From G963666705 sp963666705 (GTDB lineage: Bacteria > Pseudomonadota > Alphaproteobacteria > CADEGL01): a DNA stretch of 64,000 bases. A program made the position numbers and the translations under genes. The notes under the pieces are model-generated. The model saw nothing but the letters and a program-made list of their open reading frames with translations, made no database searches and was not told the DNA's origin. The stretch covers positions 1 to 64,000 of the forward strand of contig CAXXKO010000011.1 in assembly GCA_963666705.2 (NCBI GenBank), in the 5' to 3' direction. Positions 10,563-18,388 of this stretch are shown piece by piece (position 1 is the stretch's first letter; every line of letters begins with the position of its first letter).

Positions 10563-10707
10563 TACCAGCGGCCGATGAGCTTGACTCATCGACCGCTGGC
10601 AAGCGCGACCGCGCGCCCGAGCTTATGCGAGGTAAGCCAAGGGTGCGGATGCGCCCGCCCGGCGCTTGAGGGAACATACAACGGGTCATTCTTATGGGCC
10701 GTCGGTA
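10563..10707. repeat. Dispersed repeat family B, copy 1 (MITE-like)
   Basis: Bounded by TA dinucleotides with imperfect inverted ends (CCAGCGGCC and, from the other end, CCGACGGCC). It starts with a strong hairpin (arms CCAGCGG / CCGCTGG, inner GATGAG / CTCATC). The same sequence occurs in opposite orientation at 28701-28932, where it is expanded by a 29-bp tandem repeat. It fills much of the 280-base gap between the amidotransferase and ABM genes. Confidence 0.8.
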
Positions 10708-10740
10708 TAACGCCGGGTTACCGCCGCGGCGCCCGTGCGC

Positions 10741-11037
10741 TCAGGGGTTGCTGAGCGCGAGTGGCTCGAGCGCCCGGTCGGCCAGCAGGTCGGCCGTCTT
10801 CTCCCGGAAGGCGAGGTAGTGGGGCGCCGTGCGGTGGGCCTCGAAGGCCGCCGCGTCGTCGTAGATCTCGTAGAGCATCACCCGGTCCCCGCCGTCGGGC
10901 GAGACCAGCACGTCGAAGCGCCGGCAGCCGGGCTCGTCGCGGACCGCCGCGGCCGCGTTCTCGAGCGCCGCCGCGTGCAGCGCCTCGAACGCGCCCGCCT
11001 TGGCCGTGAGCACCACCCAGAGCGCGAACTTGCCCAT
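10741..11037 (-). CDS. Antibiotic biosynthesis monooxygenase (ABM) domain protein
   Basis: A 98-aa single-domain dimeric alpha/beta barrel protein like YgiN quinol monooxygenase. ALWVVLTAKAGAFEALHAAALENAAAAVRDEPGCRRFDVL is the first beta-alpha-beta half. MLYEIYDDAAAFEAHRTAPHYLAFRE is the typical second half with the conserved H in H-x(4)-H. Such proteins oxidise quinols or act on small reactive compounds without a cofactor, in the cytoplasm. The start at 11037 gives MGKFALWVVL with an AAGGGA-like ribosome-binding site. The IS1595-family element is inserted about 115 bases upstream and may have cut its promoter region. Confidence 0.85.
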   Translation of the reverse strand: MGKFALWVVLTAKAGAFEALHAAALENAAAAVRDEPGCRRFDVLVSPDGGDRVMLYEIYDDAAAFEAHRTAPHYLAFREKTADLLADRALEPLALSNP

Positions 11038-11222
11038 GAGCCAATCCCTTTCCTTCCCGCCGACCGTCGGCGGCGTGCATAGTCGCTCCGGCCCCCAGGG
11101 GAAACCGTCCGGCACCCGCGGTATTGCGAGAAGGGCATCTTTGCCATAAATAAAGGTGATTATATCGAATAGTACCCAATGAGTCCTTGCGGCGTCGCGC
11201 CAGATCGGGTAAGAACGAAAAT

Positions 11223-11250
11223 GGCCACCCACAACATCGTGTGGATGGCC
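11223..11250. other. Hairpin near the left end of the tIS
   Basis: Arms of 11 bases (GGCCACCCACA and TGTGGATGGCC) with one mismatch and a six-base loop, 13 bases upstream of the tRNA-like gene. It could be a processing or transcription signal for that gene, or a subterminal transposase site. There is no T-tract to support a terminator. Confidence 0.5.
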
Positions 11251-11263
11251 GTTCCACTTTCAG

Positions 11264-11365
11264 GCCCCTGTGGCGGAACTGGTAGACGCAGGCGACTCCC
11301 AATCGTCCAGACCATGCTGGCGACCCAGCATCCCATTGCGGGTTCGAATCCAGCCGGGGGCACCA
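11264..11365 (+). tRNA. tRNA-Leu-like gene with CCC anticodon and oversized variable arm, inside the tIS
   Basis: The acceptor stem GCCCCTG/CGGGGGC, an A discriminator and an encoded CCA (11363-11365) are all present. The D-arm GCGGAACTGGTAGACGC is the hallmark of tRNA-Leu. The anticodon stem GGCGA/TCGTC encloses loop CTCCCAA, so the anticodon reads CCC, which would pair with the glycine codon GGG. The variable region is about 30 nt, longer than any normal class II tRNA I know, and holds a 7-bp hairpin (ATGCTGG/CCAGCAT). The T-stem has one G-A mismatch. Aminoacylation identity is not certain: the leucine reading rests on the D-arm and A73. Confidence 0.75.
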
Positions 11366-11432
11366 ACTGTTCGACCGAGGCTACGAGCGAACGTTCGCAG
11401 AGTGGTACAGAACGCACGGCGGTGTCAAGCCG

Positions 11433-11615
11433 CTACGAACCGCAGTTTTCTGCGCTTTTCCCCTTCTTGAGATAGTCCCATTCGTCTTCGTCGCGCGGCG
11501 GCTGGCGCAGAACGGCCTTGAGAATGTTCGCTCCGGTGTCCGGGATTCGCTCCGGCATTTCGTGCTTCACAGGTCGCCCGCGCGGGCGCTTCGGGGCAGG
11601 TCTATCGTCAGTCAT
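11433..11615 (-). CDS. 60-aa charged protein of the tIS operon, function unknown
   Basis: Starts 2 bases past the DUF262-HNH stop and ends the cargo operon. The N-terminal part is basic and proline-rich (MTDDRPAPKRPRGRPVKHEM), resembling an AT-hook (RPRGRP). The C-terminal part is acidic (PRDEDEWDYLKKGKS). The tight spacing, good GC pattern and start signal support a real gene. The AT-hook-like core suggests DNA binding, perhaps regulating or assisting the restriction cassette; this is inference. It is too short to assign further. Confidence 0.6.
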   Translation of the reverse strand: MTDDRPAPKRPRGRPVKHEMPERIPDTGANILKAVLRQPPRDEDEWDYLKKGKSAENCGS

Positions 11616-11617
11616 GG

Positions 11618-12700
11618 CTATTTGCTTCCCTTCCGGCGGTTGCACGGCTTGCACATCATCTGGCAGTTGTCGGCAACCGTCTTGCCTCCCTGCGCCCACG
11701 GATCGATATGGTCGCCGTCCATTTCGACAATGCCGAATTTCTCGTTGCAGCTCGGGCAAACTCCGTCCTGCCGCTCGAATGCTTCTGCCTTCATCGCGTT
11801 CGTGAAAGCCCTGATGCTTAGGTGTCGTTCATCGCCGTCCAAGAGATAAGCGTAGATGCCGGGCTTTCTGGTTACGTCATCGTCCAGCATGAGTCGCTTG
11901 GTATCGGCTTCAAGAGCGACCGAATCAAGGTCTTCGTCCTTGAACCTGTCGTAGAGCGGCCCCCATTCCACACCTTGCATCTGCTTGCGATATGTGGGGA
12001 ACGTCGCCGTCACCCAATCAATGACCGAACGGAAGTGGTTCCACAATGCGACGGCGCTCTTGTCCTGCTGATGCTTGGACATGTAGCCCTCCACATCGCC
12101 GTCATTGATCCACCTGATGGCGGTTTCAAGGTAGTCTTGGCGTTCGACCGCGCCCTTCAGGTATTCGCTTCCGATCCCTTTGGCCGGACACCCAGGGCGG
12201 CTGAAATACCTCTTGGCGTCCGAAACCCAGGGCCCGTGGTAGACCGCGTTGCGCAGTTCCTGCTTGGTCAGAACCGCTCCGGCGATGTTGATAGTCTCGA
12301 ACCATTTCAGCCGTTCGCTATCCGTGCCGATGCAGAGATAGACCATGAGCCTGTAATTCAGAACCTGTTCTTTCTGGTCGTCTTGCAGGTTGTGGAACGC
12401 CAAACCGTCAATGGAGAAACTGCCTTTCACATATTGGCAGACCGAGATCGTGCGCTGCTGCCCGTCGATGATCTCGAAAGTGCCGTCGCCGCGATCGGCC
12501 CAATACATGACATTCAGGGGGAAGTCCTGCCGGATGGTGTCGATAACGGCATTGCGCTGCTTGTCGCTGTAGACAAATTCGCGCTGGTAGGGCGGCCGGA
12601 TGTCGAGATTCCCGCCGCACCCCCTTACGCCACCTTCGCCATCGTCACTGTAGCCTTCGTAAAGTTCGCCGACAGTGATCTCGGTGAGTTCGATTTTCAT
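11618..12700 (-). CDS. DUF262-HNH endonuclease, predicted restriction partner
   Basis: A 360-aa protein. The N-terminal DUF262/ParB-like domain carries the signature DGQQRT (residues 79-84), preceded by IRPPYQREFVYSDKQRN. The middle is helical. The C terminus is a zinc-binding HNH nuclease with CPSC (about 315-318), MDGDHIDPW, and CKPCNRRK (about 350-357). DUF262 proteins include GmrS-type and related phage-restriction nucleases that couple NTP binding to DNA cleavage. The start at 12700 overlaps the methyltransferase stop (ATGA). The pairing with an adenine methyltransferase predicts a restriction endonuclease or modification-sensing nuclease; the cleavage target is unknown. Confidence 0.88.
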   Translation of the reverse strand: MKIELTEITVGELYEGYSDDGEGGVRGCGGNLDIRPPYQREFVYSDKQRNAVIDTIRQDFPLNVMYWADRGDGTFEIIDGQQRTISVCQYVKGSFSIDGLAFHNLQDDQKEQVLNYRLMVYLCIGTDSERLKWFETINIAGAVLTKQELRNAVYHGPWVSDAKRYFSRPGCPAKGIGSEYLKGAVERQDYLETAIRWINDGDVEGYMSKHQQDKSAVALWNHFRSVIDWVTATFPTYRKQMQGVEWGPLYDRFKDEDLDSVALEADTKRLMLDDDVTRKPGIYAYLLDGDERHLSIRAFTNAMKAEAFERQDGVCPSCNEKFGIVEMDGDHIDPWAQGGKTVADNCQMMCKPCNRRKGSK

Positions 12701-13728
12701 GGCAGTTTTCTTCGGATTAGAAGGCGCGCATATGTTGATTTTAGGCTGCCCCCGAACTTTATTGCTGCTCTTCGGTTTAGATCGCCAGGATTTGGTGCGT
12801 CTAATTCAGTGTATTCCTTTGTTTTCAAACCAGAATTGTTATCCCTGTCGGTGATTCCCAAAATTTCAAACTGGTTCGGGTTGTGCTTGTCAAGGAACGT
12901 GACCGGCACACCCATCGCGCCGCCATAATCCATAGGAATATCCTTGGTCTTTCCGACTTCTATGGCGTCGTAGTTGTCATAGGTCGGATAACCCTCAGGC
13001 GTGTAGCGGCAATACAGGATCAGGTCTTCATGCCTTTGAGGGTAATCAAGGTTTGTAAACCAGCGCACACTCTTGACCTTGATGAACCTGTTTCCGTCTT
13101 CGTCAACCCACGCGGTCGCAGCGTCGAGCGGATAGTGGTCAGGAACGCCAAACGTCCTATCGCCGCTCTTGATGCTGTGGCCAAGCCAGACCTTCCCGTC
13201 CCTGATCAGCGGAAAGAACTCCTTGTAGGTCACGGCGTTCATCTTTCCGATGATCAGGAACCGCTTGTTGTGCTCCATGAGCTGCGCGACATACTCCCGG
13301 AACAGGGAGAACGGCGGGTTCGTCACTACGATGTCGGCCTGTTTCAGGATTTCTATACATTCCTCACTGCGAAAGTCGCCGTCGCCTTCCAGTTGCTTGA
13401 CGCCGATGTCTTCGACATTAGGAATGCGCTCACCTTCCCGGAAGCCGTCATATTCCAGCATAATCGCCCGTTCCGAGTTATGCTGTGAAAACAGGCCGGG
13501 GTTCTGGCTCCTGTAGCAGGTGGTAATCAGCTTTTTCAGCCCAAGATGCGCAAAGTTGTGAGAGATATAATGGAAGAAGTTGCTGACGCGGGGATCGTCG
13601 CAGTTGCAATAAACGACCTTACCCTTGAAGTGCGGCGTGTAGTGCGAAAGTTCTTTTTCGATATCCGTGAGTTGTGTGTAGAATTCGTCGTTCTTGCCCC
13701 TTCTGGCCGCTTCGAGACCTTTCCTCAC
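12697..13728 (-). CDS. EcoRI-type adenine-specific DNA methyltransferase
   Basis: A 343-aa N6-adenine methyltransferase of the M.EcoRI family. Visible are the N-terminal NDEFYTQLTDIEKEL (residues 13-27), the segment VVYCNCDDPRVSNFF (38-52), and catalytic motif IV NPPF at 137-140 in ADIVVTNPPFSLFREYV. The conserved IIGKMNAVTYKEFFPLI and VRWFTNLDYP blocks follow. I chose the GTG at 13728 because it forms a GTGA overlap with the transposase stop and places NDEFYT where the family has it. An upstream frame to 13806 only shadows the transposase tail. It probably protects host DNA from the adjacent nuclease. Confidence 0.92.
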   Translation of the reverse strand: MRKGLEAARRGKNDEFYTQLTDIEKELSHYTPHFKGKVVYCNCDDPRVSNFFHYISHNFAHLGLKKLITTCYRSQNPGLFSQHNSERAIMLEYDGFREGERIPNVEDIGVKQLEGDGDFRSEECIEILKQADIVVTNPPFSLFREYVAQLMEHNKRFLIIGKMNAVTYKEFFPLIRDGKVWLGHSIKSGDRTFGVPDHYPLDAATAWVDEDGNRFIKVKSVRWFTNLDYPQRHEDLILYCRYTPEGYPTYDNYDAIEVGKTKDIPMDYGGAMGVPVTFLDKHNPNQFEILGITDRDNNSGLKTKEYTELDAPNPGDLNRRAAIKFGGSLKSTYARLLIRRKLP

Positions 13729-14666
13729 GCTACCAGATCCCGGTAGCGCAGCCGCTTGCCCACCATGCCGCGGGCCATGTGCTCCATCTGGTCGGCGGTA
13801 TCGCACGGCCGGACATTGTGGCGTCCGGCAAATTCCGCGACGTAGCGATCAAGGTGCTTGGCGCTGAAATGGTGGAAGGTTCCCTGATAGCCGCGCTTTA
13901 ACATGGCCCAGAAGGACTCGATGCCGTTGGTGTGCGCCATGTCCCGGACGTATTCGCCTGCCGAGTGATTGACGGCTTCGTGCTTGAAGCCGCCCATACC
14001 CCGGTATGCCGCTGCGTCGTCGGTGAATACCTGCGCGCCCGGCTTCGCCGCTCCCCGGACGAAACCCTGTAGCGTCGGGCCGTCCGTCGCCGGGACGGCG
14101 CGGGCCGTGACTTGGTTCGTCTCCCGGTCCTTTGCGCCCGCGATGGCCGTCTTGCCGGCCGCGCCGCGCCCCTCAAAGGTCTTGCGCTTGCTCTTGGGCA
14201 TGTTCTTGCGCTTCCCGCCGATGTAAGTCTCATCCACCTCGACCGGGCCGGAGAACGGCGCTGTATCGCGCTGCCACGTCTCCCGGAGACGGTGCGCCAA
14301 GTGCCATGCCGTCCGGTAGGAAACACCCAAGTCCCGATGCAGCTTCATGGACGAAACGCCCTTGAGATTCGTGGACATCAGATACCCGGCCAGCGCCCAG
14401 ACCTGATAACCGAGATTGGACGACTGCATGACCGTGCCGGTCTTGACCGAAAACCGCTTGCGGCATTTTCGGCAGCGGAAGGGCATCGTCGGATGGGAAG
14501 CGCCGGACTGGATGTTGTCGCTGTCGCAATGCGGGCAGTGAACGCCGTTCGGCCAGCGGCTCTTTACGAACCATGCCTCGGCAGTCGCATCGTCCGGGAA
14601 CATCCGCAGGATTTGAACCAGCGTGAGACCCTTGCGATAATGCTTTCCGGGGGCGGCTTGGGTCAT
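13725..14666 (-). CDS. IS1595-family transposase (ISXO2-like)
   Basis: A 313-aa transposase. The N-terminal zinc ribbon uses C44, C47, C65 and C68 (CPHC and CRKC). The ISXO2-like catalytic domain follows: D in VEVDETYIGGKRKN, D in VFTDDAAAYRG, and the N/E region HTNGIESFWAMLKRGYQG. The length is normal and there are no disruptions, so the element may be mobile. It is the first gene of the cargo operon. Its stop overlaps the methyltransferase start, so cargo translation is tied to transposase expression. Confidence 0.95.
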   Translation of the reverse strand: MTQAAPGKHYRKGLTLVQILRMFPDDATAEAWFVKSRWPNGVHCPHCDSDNIQSGASHPTMPFRCRKCRKRFSVKTGTVMQSSNLGYQVWALAGYLMSTNLKGVSSMKLHRDLGVSYRTAWHLAHRLRETWQRDTAPFSGPVEVDETYIGGKRKNMPKSKRKTFEGRGAAGKTAIAGAKDRETNQVTARAVPATDGPTLQGFVRGAAKPGAQVFTDDAAAYRGMGGFKHEAVNHSAGEYVRDMAHTNGIESFWAMLKRGYQGTFHHFSAKHLDRYVAEFAGRHNVRPCDTADQMEHMARGMVGKRLRYRDLVA

Positions 14667-14794
14667 GGGGTTGTCTCCGTTGCTTTAACGGAATATAGTA
14701 CCCATATCGGCCCGCGTCAAGGGTACTATTCGATATAATCCCCTAAATAAAGACGGGCGCTGTCCCGGTAATTCGAAGCCCAAGGGGATACTCG

Positions 14795-16114
14795 ATGAAA
14801 CGCAAACTCTCGCGCCGGGCCGTGCTCGGTGGCCTCGCGACATTGCCGGCGCTGCCGGTGCTGGGCCAGCTTCCGACCAATCCCGACGTGATCGTCGTCG
14901 GCGCGGGCTGCGCCGGCTTGACCGCCGCCAAGGCGCTCATCGCCAAGGGCGCGAGCGTCGCCGTGGTCGAGGCGCGGACGCGCATCGGCGGCCGCGCCTA
15001 CACCGAATCGGAGACTTTCGGCGTGCCCTACGACCACGGCGCCGCCTGGCTGCATTCGGCCGACATCAACCCGATAACGCCGATCGCGGAAGAGCTCGGC
15101 TACACCTTCGTCGACGAGGAGAACACCGATGTCTGGCTCTACCTCGACGGCGAGGATGCCGACGAGGAGGACTACGAGGATTTCTTCGACACCTACGAAG
15201 GGATGCACGAAGGGCTGAAGGAAGCAGACGAGGAGTACGATTCCGACCTCTCGTTCCAGGCCTTCGTCAGGCCCGAGACCAGGCTGGAGATCCTCGCCGC
15301 CGAGCGCTTCGGCCCCTTCGAGGCCGGCGTCGACATCGGCCAGCTCTCGGTCATGGATGTGAACCAGCAACTCGGCACCGGCGTCGAATGGATGGTGCCC
15401 ATGGGCCTCGGCAGCGTGGTCGCGGATTACGGCCGCGGCGTGCCGGTCAGCCTTTCGACCAAGGTCGAGACCATCCGCTGGGGCGGCAAGGAGGTCGAGG
15501 TGGTGACCAACCAGGGCACCCTGCGCGCCAAGGCCGTGATCGTCACGGTTTCGACCGAGATCGTCTCCCGGGGCGACATCAAGTTCGATCCGCAACTGCC
15601 GTCCTGGAAGCGCTCGGCCTTCGAGGGCGTGCCCATGGGCGTGCTCGACAAGATCACCCTTCAGTTCGAGGAGGACCTGTTCGAGGCCAACATGGTCACA
15701 TCCTATTACCAGGACGAGGACGGGCTGATGCTCGACTACCTCCTGCGCCCCTTCGACCTCAACGTCGTGGTCACTTTCGTCGGCGGGTCCATGGCACGCG
15801 AGCTGGAGAAGGCGGGCGACGAGGCGGCCATCGAGCTGGCGCTCGAGGGGCTCGCCGAAGCCTTCGGCGAGGACGTGTGGGACGGCTTCGAGAAGGGGCA
15901 TTTCACCAAATGGGCCAGCGACCCCTTCGCCTACGGCGCCTACAGCTCCGCCAGCGTGGGCCATGCCCAGGACCGCAAGAAGCTGGCCCGGCCGGTGGAC
16001 GACCGCCTGTTCTTCGCCGGCGAGGCCTGTAGCCCGGAATGGGCGACCCAGGTGCCGGCGGCCTACATCACCGGCCTCCAGGCCGCCGAGGACGCCTGGG
16101 ACGAGATTAGCTAG
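14795..16114 (+). CDS. Tat-exported FAD-dependent amine oxidase
   Basis: A 439-aa flavin monoamine oxidase. The N terminus MKRKLSRRAVLGGLATLPALP is a twin-arginine signal with a short hydrophobic core. The dinucleotide fold VIVVGAGCAGLTAAKALIAKG (about 32-52) is followed by VVEARTRIGGRAYT. The C-terminal FAD region RLFFAGEACSPEWATQVPAAYITGLQAAE is typical of the family. An unusually acidic insert (DGEDADEEDYEDFFDTYEG) lies near residues 117-135. It probably oxidises amines or polyamines in the periplasm. The tIS insertion lies only ~50 bases upstream of the ATG, so the native promoter may be displaced. The TAG stop belongs to the repeat that follows. Confidence 0.92.
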   Translation: MKRKLSRRAVLGGLATLPALPVLGQLPTNPDVIVVGAGCAGLTAAKALIAKGASVAVVEARTRIGGRAYTESETFGVPYDHGAAWLHSADINPITPIAEELGYTFVDEENTDVWLYLDGEDADEEDYEDFFDTYEGMHEGLKEADEEYDSDLSFQAFVRPETRLEILAAERFGPFEAGVDIGQLSVMDVNQQLGTGVEWMVPMGLGSVVADYGRGVPVSLSTKVETIRWGGKEVEVVTNQGTLRAKAVIVTVSTEIVSRGDIKFDPQLPSWKRSAFEGVPMGVLDKITLQFEEDLFEANMVTSYYQDEDGLMLDYLLRPFDLNVVVTFVGGSMARELEKAGDEAAIELALEGLAEAFGEDVWDGFEKGHFTKWASDPFAYGAYSSASVGHAQDRKKLARPVDDRLFFAGEACSPEWATQVPAAYITGLQAAEDAWDEIS

Positions 16115-16262
16115 AGTGGTTCCGATTCGATCGGACCCACTCTAGCGCTCTATTTCGCTCGCGTCAGCGGACCTTACGGTCCGCGCCTGCGCGGGCGCGC
16201 TGGACGACCGGCGGGCCGCCTTGCGGCCTGGAGCGATTCCAAGCGAACTGGAAACGCTTTAA
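16112..16262. repeat. Dispersed repeat family A, copy 1
   Basis: About 150 bp with inverted ends (TAGAGTGGTTCC and, from the other end, TTAAAGCGTTTCC) and internal hairpins (GGACC/GGTCC, GCCGC/GCGGC). Its outer bases supply the TAG stop of the amine oxidase and the TAA stop of pbpC. Sister copies lie at 26582-26732 and 36303-36455, all in the same orientation. Confidence 0.85.
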
Positions 16263-18385
16263 TCCTGGGGCGTCGCCACCAGATAGACGCTCGCGTGGGC
16301 GCCGCGGCCGAGGGCGTCGATCACCGTGAATTCCGCGAAGCCGGGGCCGTCGGGCAGCCATTGCGCGCGCCGGTCGCGGCGGGGGTCGCCGAGGGGCTGG
16401 CCGTTCACCAGCCAGCGTAGCGGCCGGCGGCCGCCCTCGGCCGCGAGCGGCAGTGGGCCCATGAGGTCGGCAAGCGCGATCTCGGCGCCGTTGGGCGGGA
16501 AGATGATATCGGGGGCCGGCTCGGGCGCGCTCGCGGCGGCGCCCGAGGGGATGCCGGCCAGGCGGCGCAGTCCTGGCGGCAGCGCTGCGTTGGCGGCCAC
16601 GAGCGCGCCCGCGGGCGGCCGCGGCGGCGCCGCCGGCGGGGCCGCGGGCAGGCGGTCGAAGACCTGGAACAGGAGTGGCGCCGCGGCGCCCAGGCCATAC
16701 CGCCCTGGGCTCGGCGTGCCGTCGGCGCGGCCCACCCACACGCCGACCGTGAAGGCGGCGTCGTACCCGATGGCCCAGGCGTCGCGATAGCCGTAGGAGG
16801 TGCCGGTCTTGAAGGCGACGCTCTCAGCCCGGCCGGGTGTATCGCCCGACACCATGTCGCGCGGGCGCGGCGCGCCGAGGAGGATGCGCCCCACGTACCA
16901 GCGCGCCGCCGCGCGCATGAGCGGTGCCTGGCCGGGGTCGGCCGCCGCATCGTCCCCGGGGCCGAAGGCGAGCGGCCGCGCTCGGCCGTCGTCGGCGAGC
17001 GCCGCATAGAGGCGGACCAGGTCCACGAGGGTCACGCCGACACCGCCGAGGGCCATGGCGAGGCCCGGCCGGCCGCCGCGCGGCCCGAAGGCGAGGTGGA
17101 CGCCCGAGCGCGCGAGCGCCGCCGCCACCGGCATCGGCCCGAGGGCGTCGAGGAGCGCCACCGCGGGCACGTTGAGCGAGAAGCGCAGGGCGTCGCCGAG
17201 GCTGACCTCGCCCATGTAGCGGGCGCCGAAATTGACCGGCCGGTAGTCGCCGAAGCGCCTCGGCGCGTCGCGCACCAGGGTCTCGGGATGGGCGAGGCCG
17301 AAATCGAAGGCGAGGCCGTAGATCAAGGGCTTGAGGGTCGAGCCGGGCGAGCGCAGCGCGGCGGCCATGTCCACCTGCCCCTCGCGCGCGGTCGAGAAGA
17401 AGTCGGCCGAGCCCACATAGGCGCGCACCCGGCGGCCTTCGTTCTCCACCACCAGGATGGCGACGCTCGCGCGCGCGTCGAGGGCCGCGGCGGCGCGCGC
17501 CGCCAGCGCCTCGAGCGAGGCCTGAAGGGTGGCGTCGATCCAGGTCGCGTGGGTTAGGGCCGCGGGGTCCGCGGCCGCGAGGGCGCGAGCGAGGTGCGGG
17601 GCGAGCATGGGAAGCGGGCGCAAGGTGGCGGTGAGGCCTTCGGCGCGCATGCGCGCCGCATTCCCCGGCGAGACGATGCCGGCCGCCTCGGCCCGGGCGA
17701 TCACCTTGTCGCGGGCGGCCTGGGCCCGGTCCGGGGCACGGTCGGGCCGGAGGCGCGAGGGCGCCTGGGGCAGGGCCACCAGGAGCGCCGCCTCCGCCGC
17801 CGTCAGGTGGGCCGGCTCCTTGCCGAAATAGACGAGGGACGCGGCGCGGATGCCCTCGAGGCGGCCGCCATAGGGGGCGAGCGTGAGGTAGAGGCCCAGA
17901 ATCTCGTCCTTGGTGTAGCGGCGCTCGAGCTGAAGGGCGCGGAACATTTCCGTAAGCTTGGCGCCGAGCGTGCGCGGGCGTGGCTCCAGGAGGCGCGCGG
18001 TCTGCATGGTGATGGTGGACGCGCCTGAGACCACGCGCCCATGGCGGAGCGCCTGCCAGGCCGCGCGCGCGAGGGCGAGCGCATCCACCCCCGGATGGCG
18101 CCGGAACCGCCGATCCTCGAAGGCCAGCAGGAGGTCGAGATAGCGCGGCGCCACGTCCGCGACCGCGACCGGCAGGCGGATTGCACCCTCGGGGGTGGGG
18201 AAGACGCGCAGGACGCGGCCGTCCCGATCCACCACCATGCGCGAGAGCGCACCCGCGCGCGCAAGGTCCGGCGGGAAGAGCGCGTCGAGGGTGGCGAAGG
18301 CCAAGGCGCCCACGAAGAGCGCCGCGGCGAGGCCGGCCGCCGCCCGCGCCATAAGGCGGGTGAGCATGGCGGGCATCCGTGCCAC
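16259..18385 (-). CDS. pbpC: Penicillin-binding protein 1C (bifunctional peptidoglycan synthase)
   Basis: A 708-aa class A PBP. One N-terminal membrane anchor (about 10-33) precedes the GT51 glycosyltransferase domain with catalytic E90 in LAFEDRRFRRHPGVD, then GASTITMQTARLL and RRYTKDEILGLYLTLAPYGG. The transpeptidase domain has SxxK in SPGSTLKPLIYG (serine near 349), SLN in FSLNVPAVALL, and KTG in FKTGTSYGYRDAWAIGY (near 523). A C-terminal BiPBP_C-type beta domain ends the protein. It starts 3 bases after the stop of the macroglobulin gene, the usual partner of pbpC. Such pairs are thought to repair the wall and trap proteases after envelope attack. Confidence 0.95.
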   Translation of the reverse strand: MARMPAMLTRLMARAAAGLAAALFVGALAFATLDALFPPDLARAGALSRMVVDRDGRVLRVFPTPEGAIRLPVAVADVAPRYLDLLLAFEDRRFRRHPGVDALALARAAWQALRHGRVVSGASTITMQTARLLEPRPRTLGAKLTEMFRALQLERRYTKDEILGLYLTLAPYGGRLEGIRAASLVYFGKEPAHLTAAEAALLVALPQAPSRLRPDRAPDRAQAARDKVIARAEAAGIVSPGNAARMRAEGLTATLRPLPMLAPHLARALAAADPAALTHATWIDATLQASLEALAARAAAALDARASVAILVVENEGRRVRAYVGSADFFSTAREGQVDMAAALRSPGSTLKPLIYGLAFDFGLAHPETLVRDAPRRFGDYRPVNFGARYMGEVSLGDALRFSLNVPAVALLDALGPMPVAAALARSGVHLAFGPRGGRPGLAMALGGVGVTLVDLVRLYAALADDGRARPLAFGPGDDAAADPGQAPLMRAAARWYVGRILLGAPRPRDMVSGDTPGRAESVAFKTGTSYGYRDAWAIGYDAAFTVGVWVGRADGTPSPGRYGLGAAAPLLFQVFDRLPAAPPAAPPRPPAGALVAANAALPPGLRRLAGIPSGAAASAPEPAPDIIFPPNGAEIALADLMGPLPLAAEGGRRPLRWLVNGQPLGDPRRDRRAQWLPDGPGFAEFTVIDALGRGAHASVYLVATPQD

Positions 18386-18388
18386 GCC

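Larger units (their letters stand above)
11155..14743 (-). mobile_element. IS1595-family transporter IS (tIS) carrying a modification-restriction cassette and a tRNA-like gene
   Basis: A 3589-bp element with 23-bp inverted ends differing at one base (GGTGATTATATCGAATAGTA at the left, GGGGATTATATCGAATAGTA read inward from 14743). It is flanked by a perfect 8-bp target duplication TAAATAAA (11147-11154 and 14744-14751). Eight-base duplications and GG termini are typical of IS1595. Cargo on the minus strand, in order of transcription: transposase, DNA methyltransferase, DUF262-HNH nuclease, 60-aa protein. A tRNA-like gene lies near the left end on the plus strand. IS1595 elements with passenger genes are known as tIS; this cargo combination is not one I recall. 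Confidence 0.95.
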
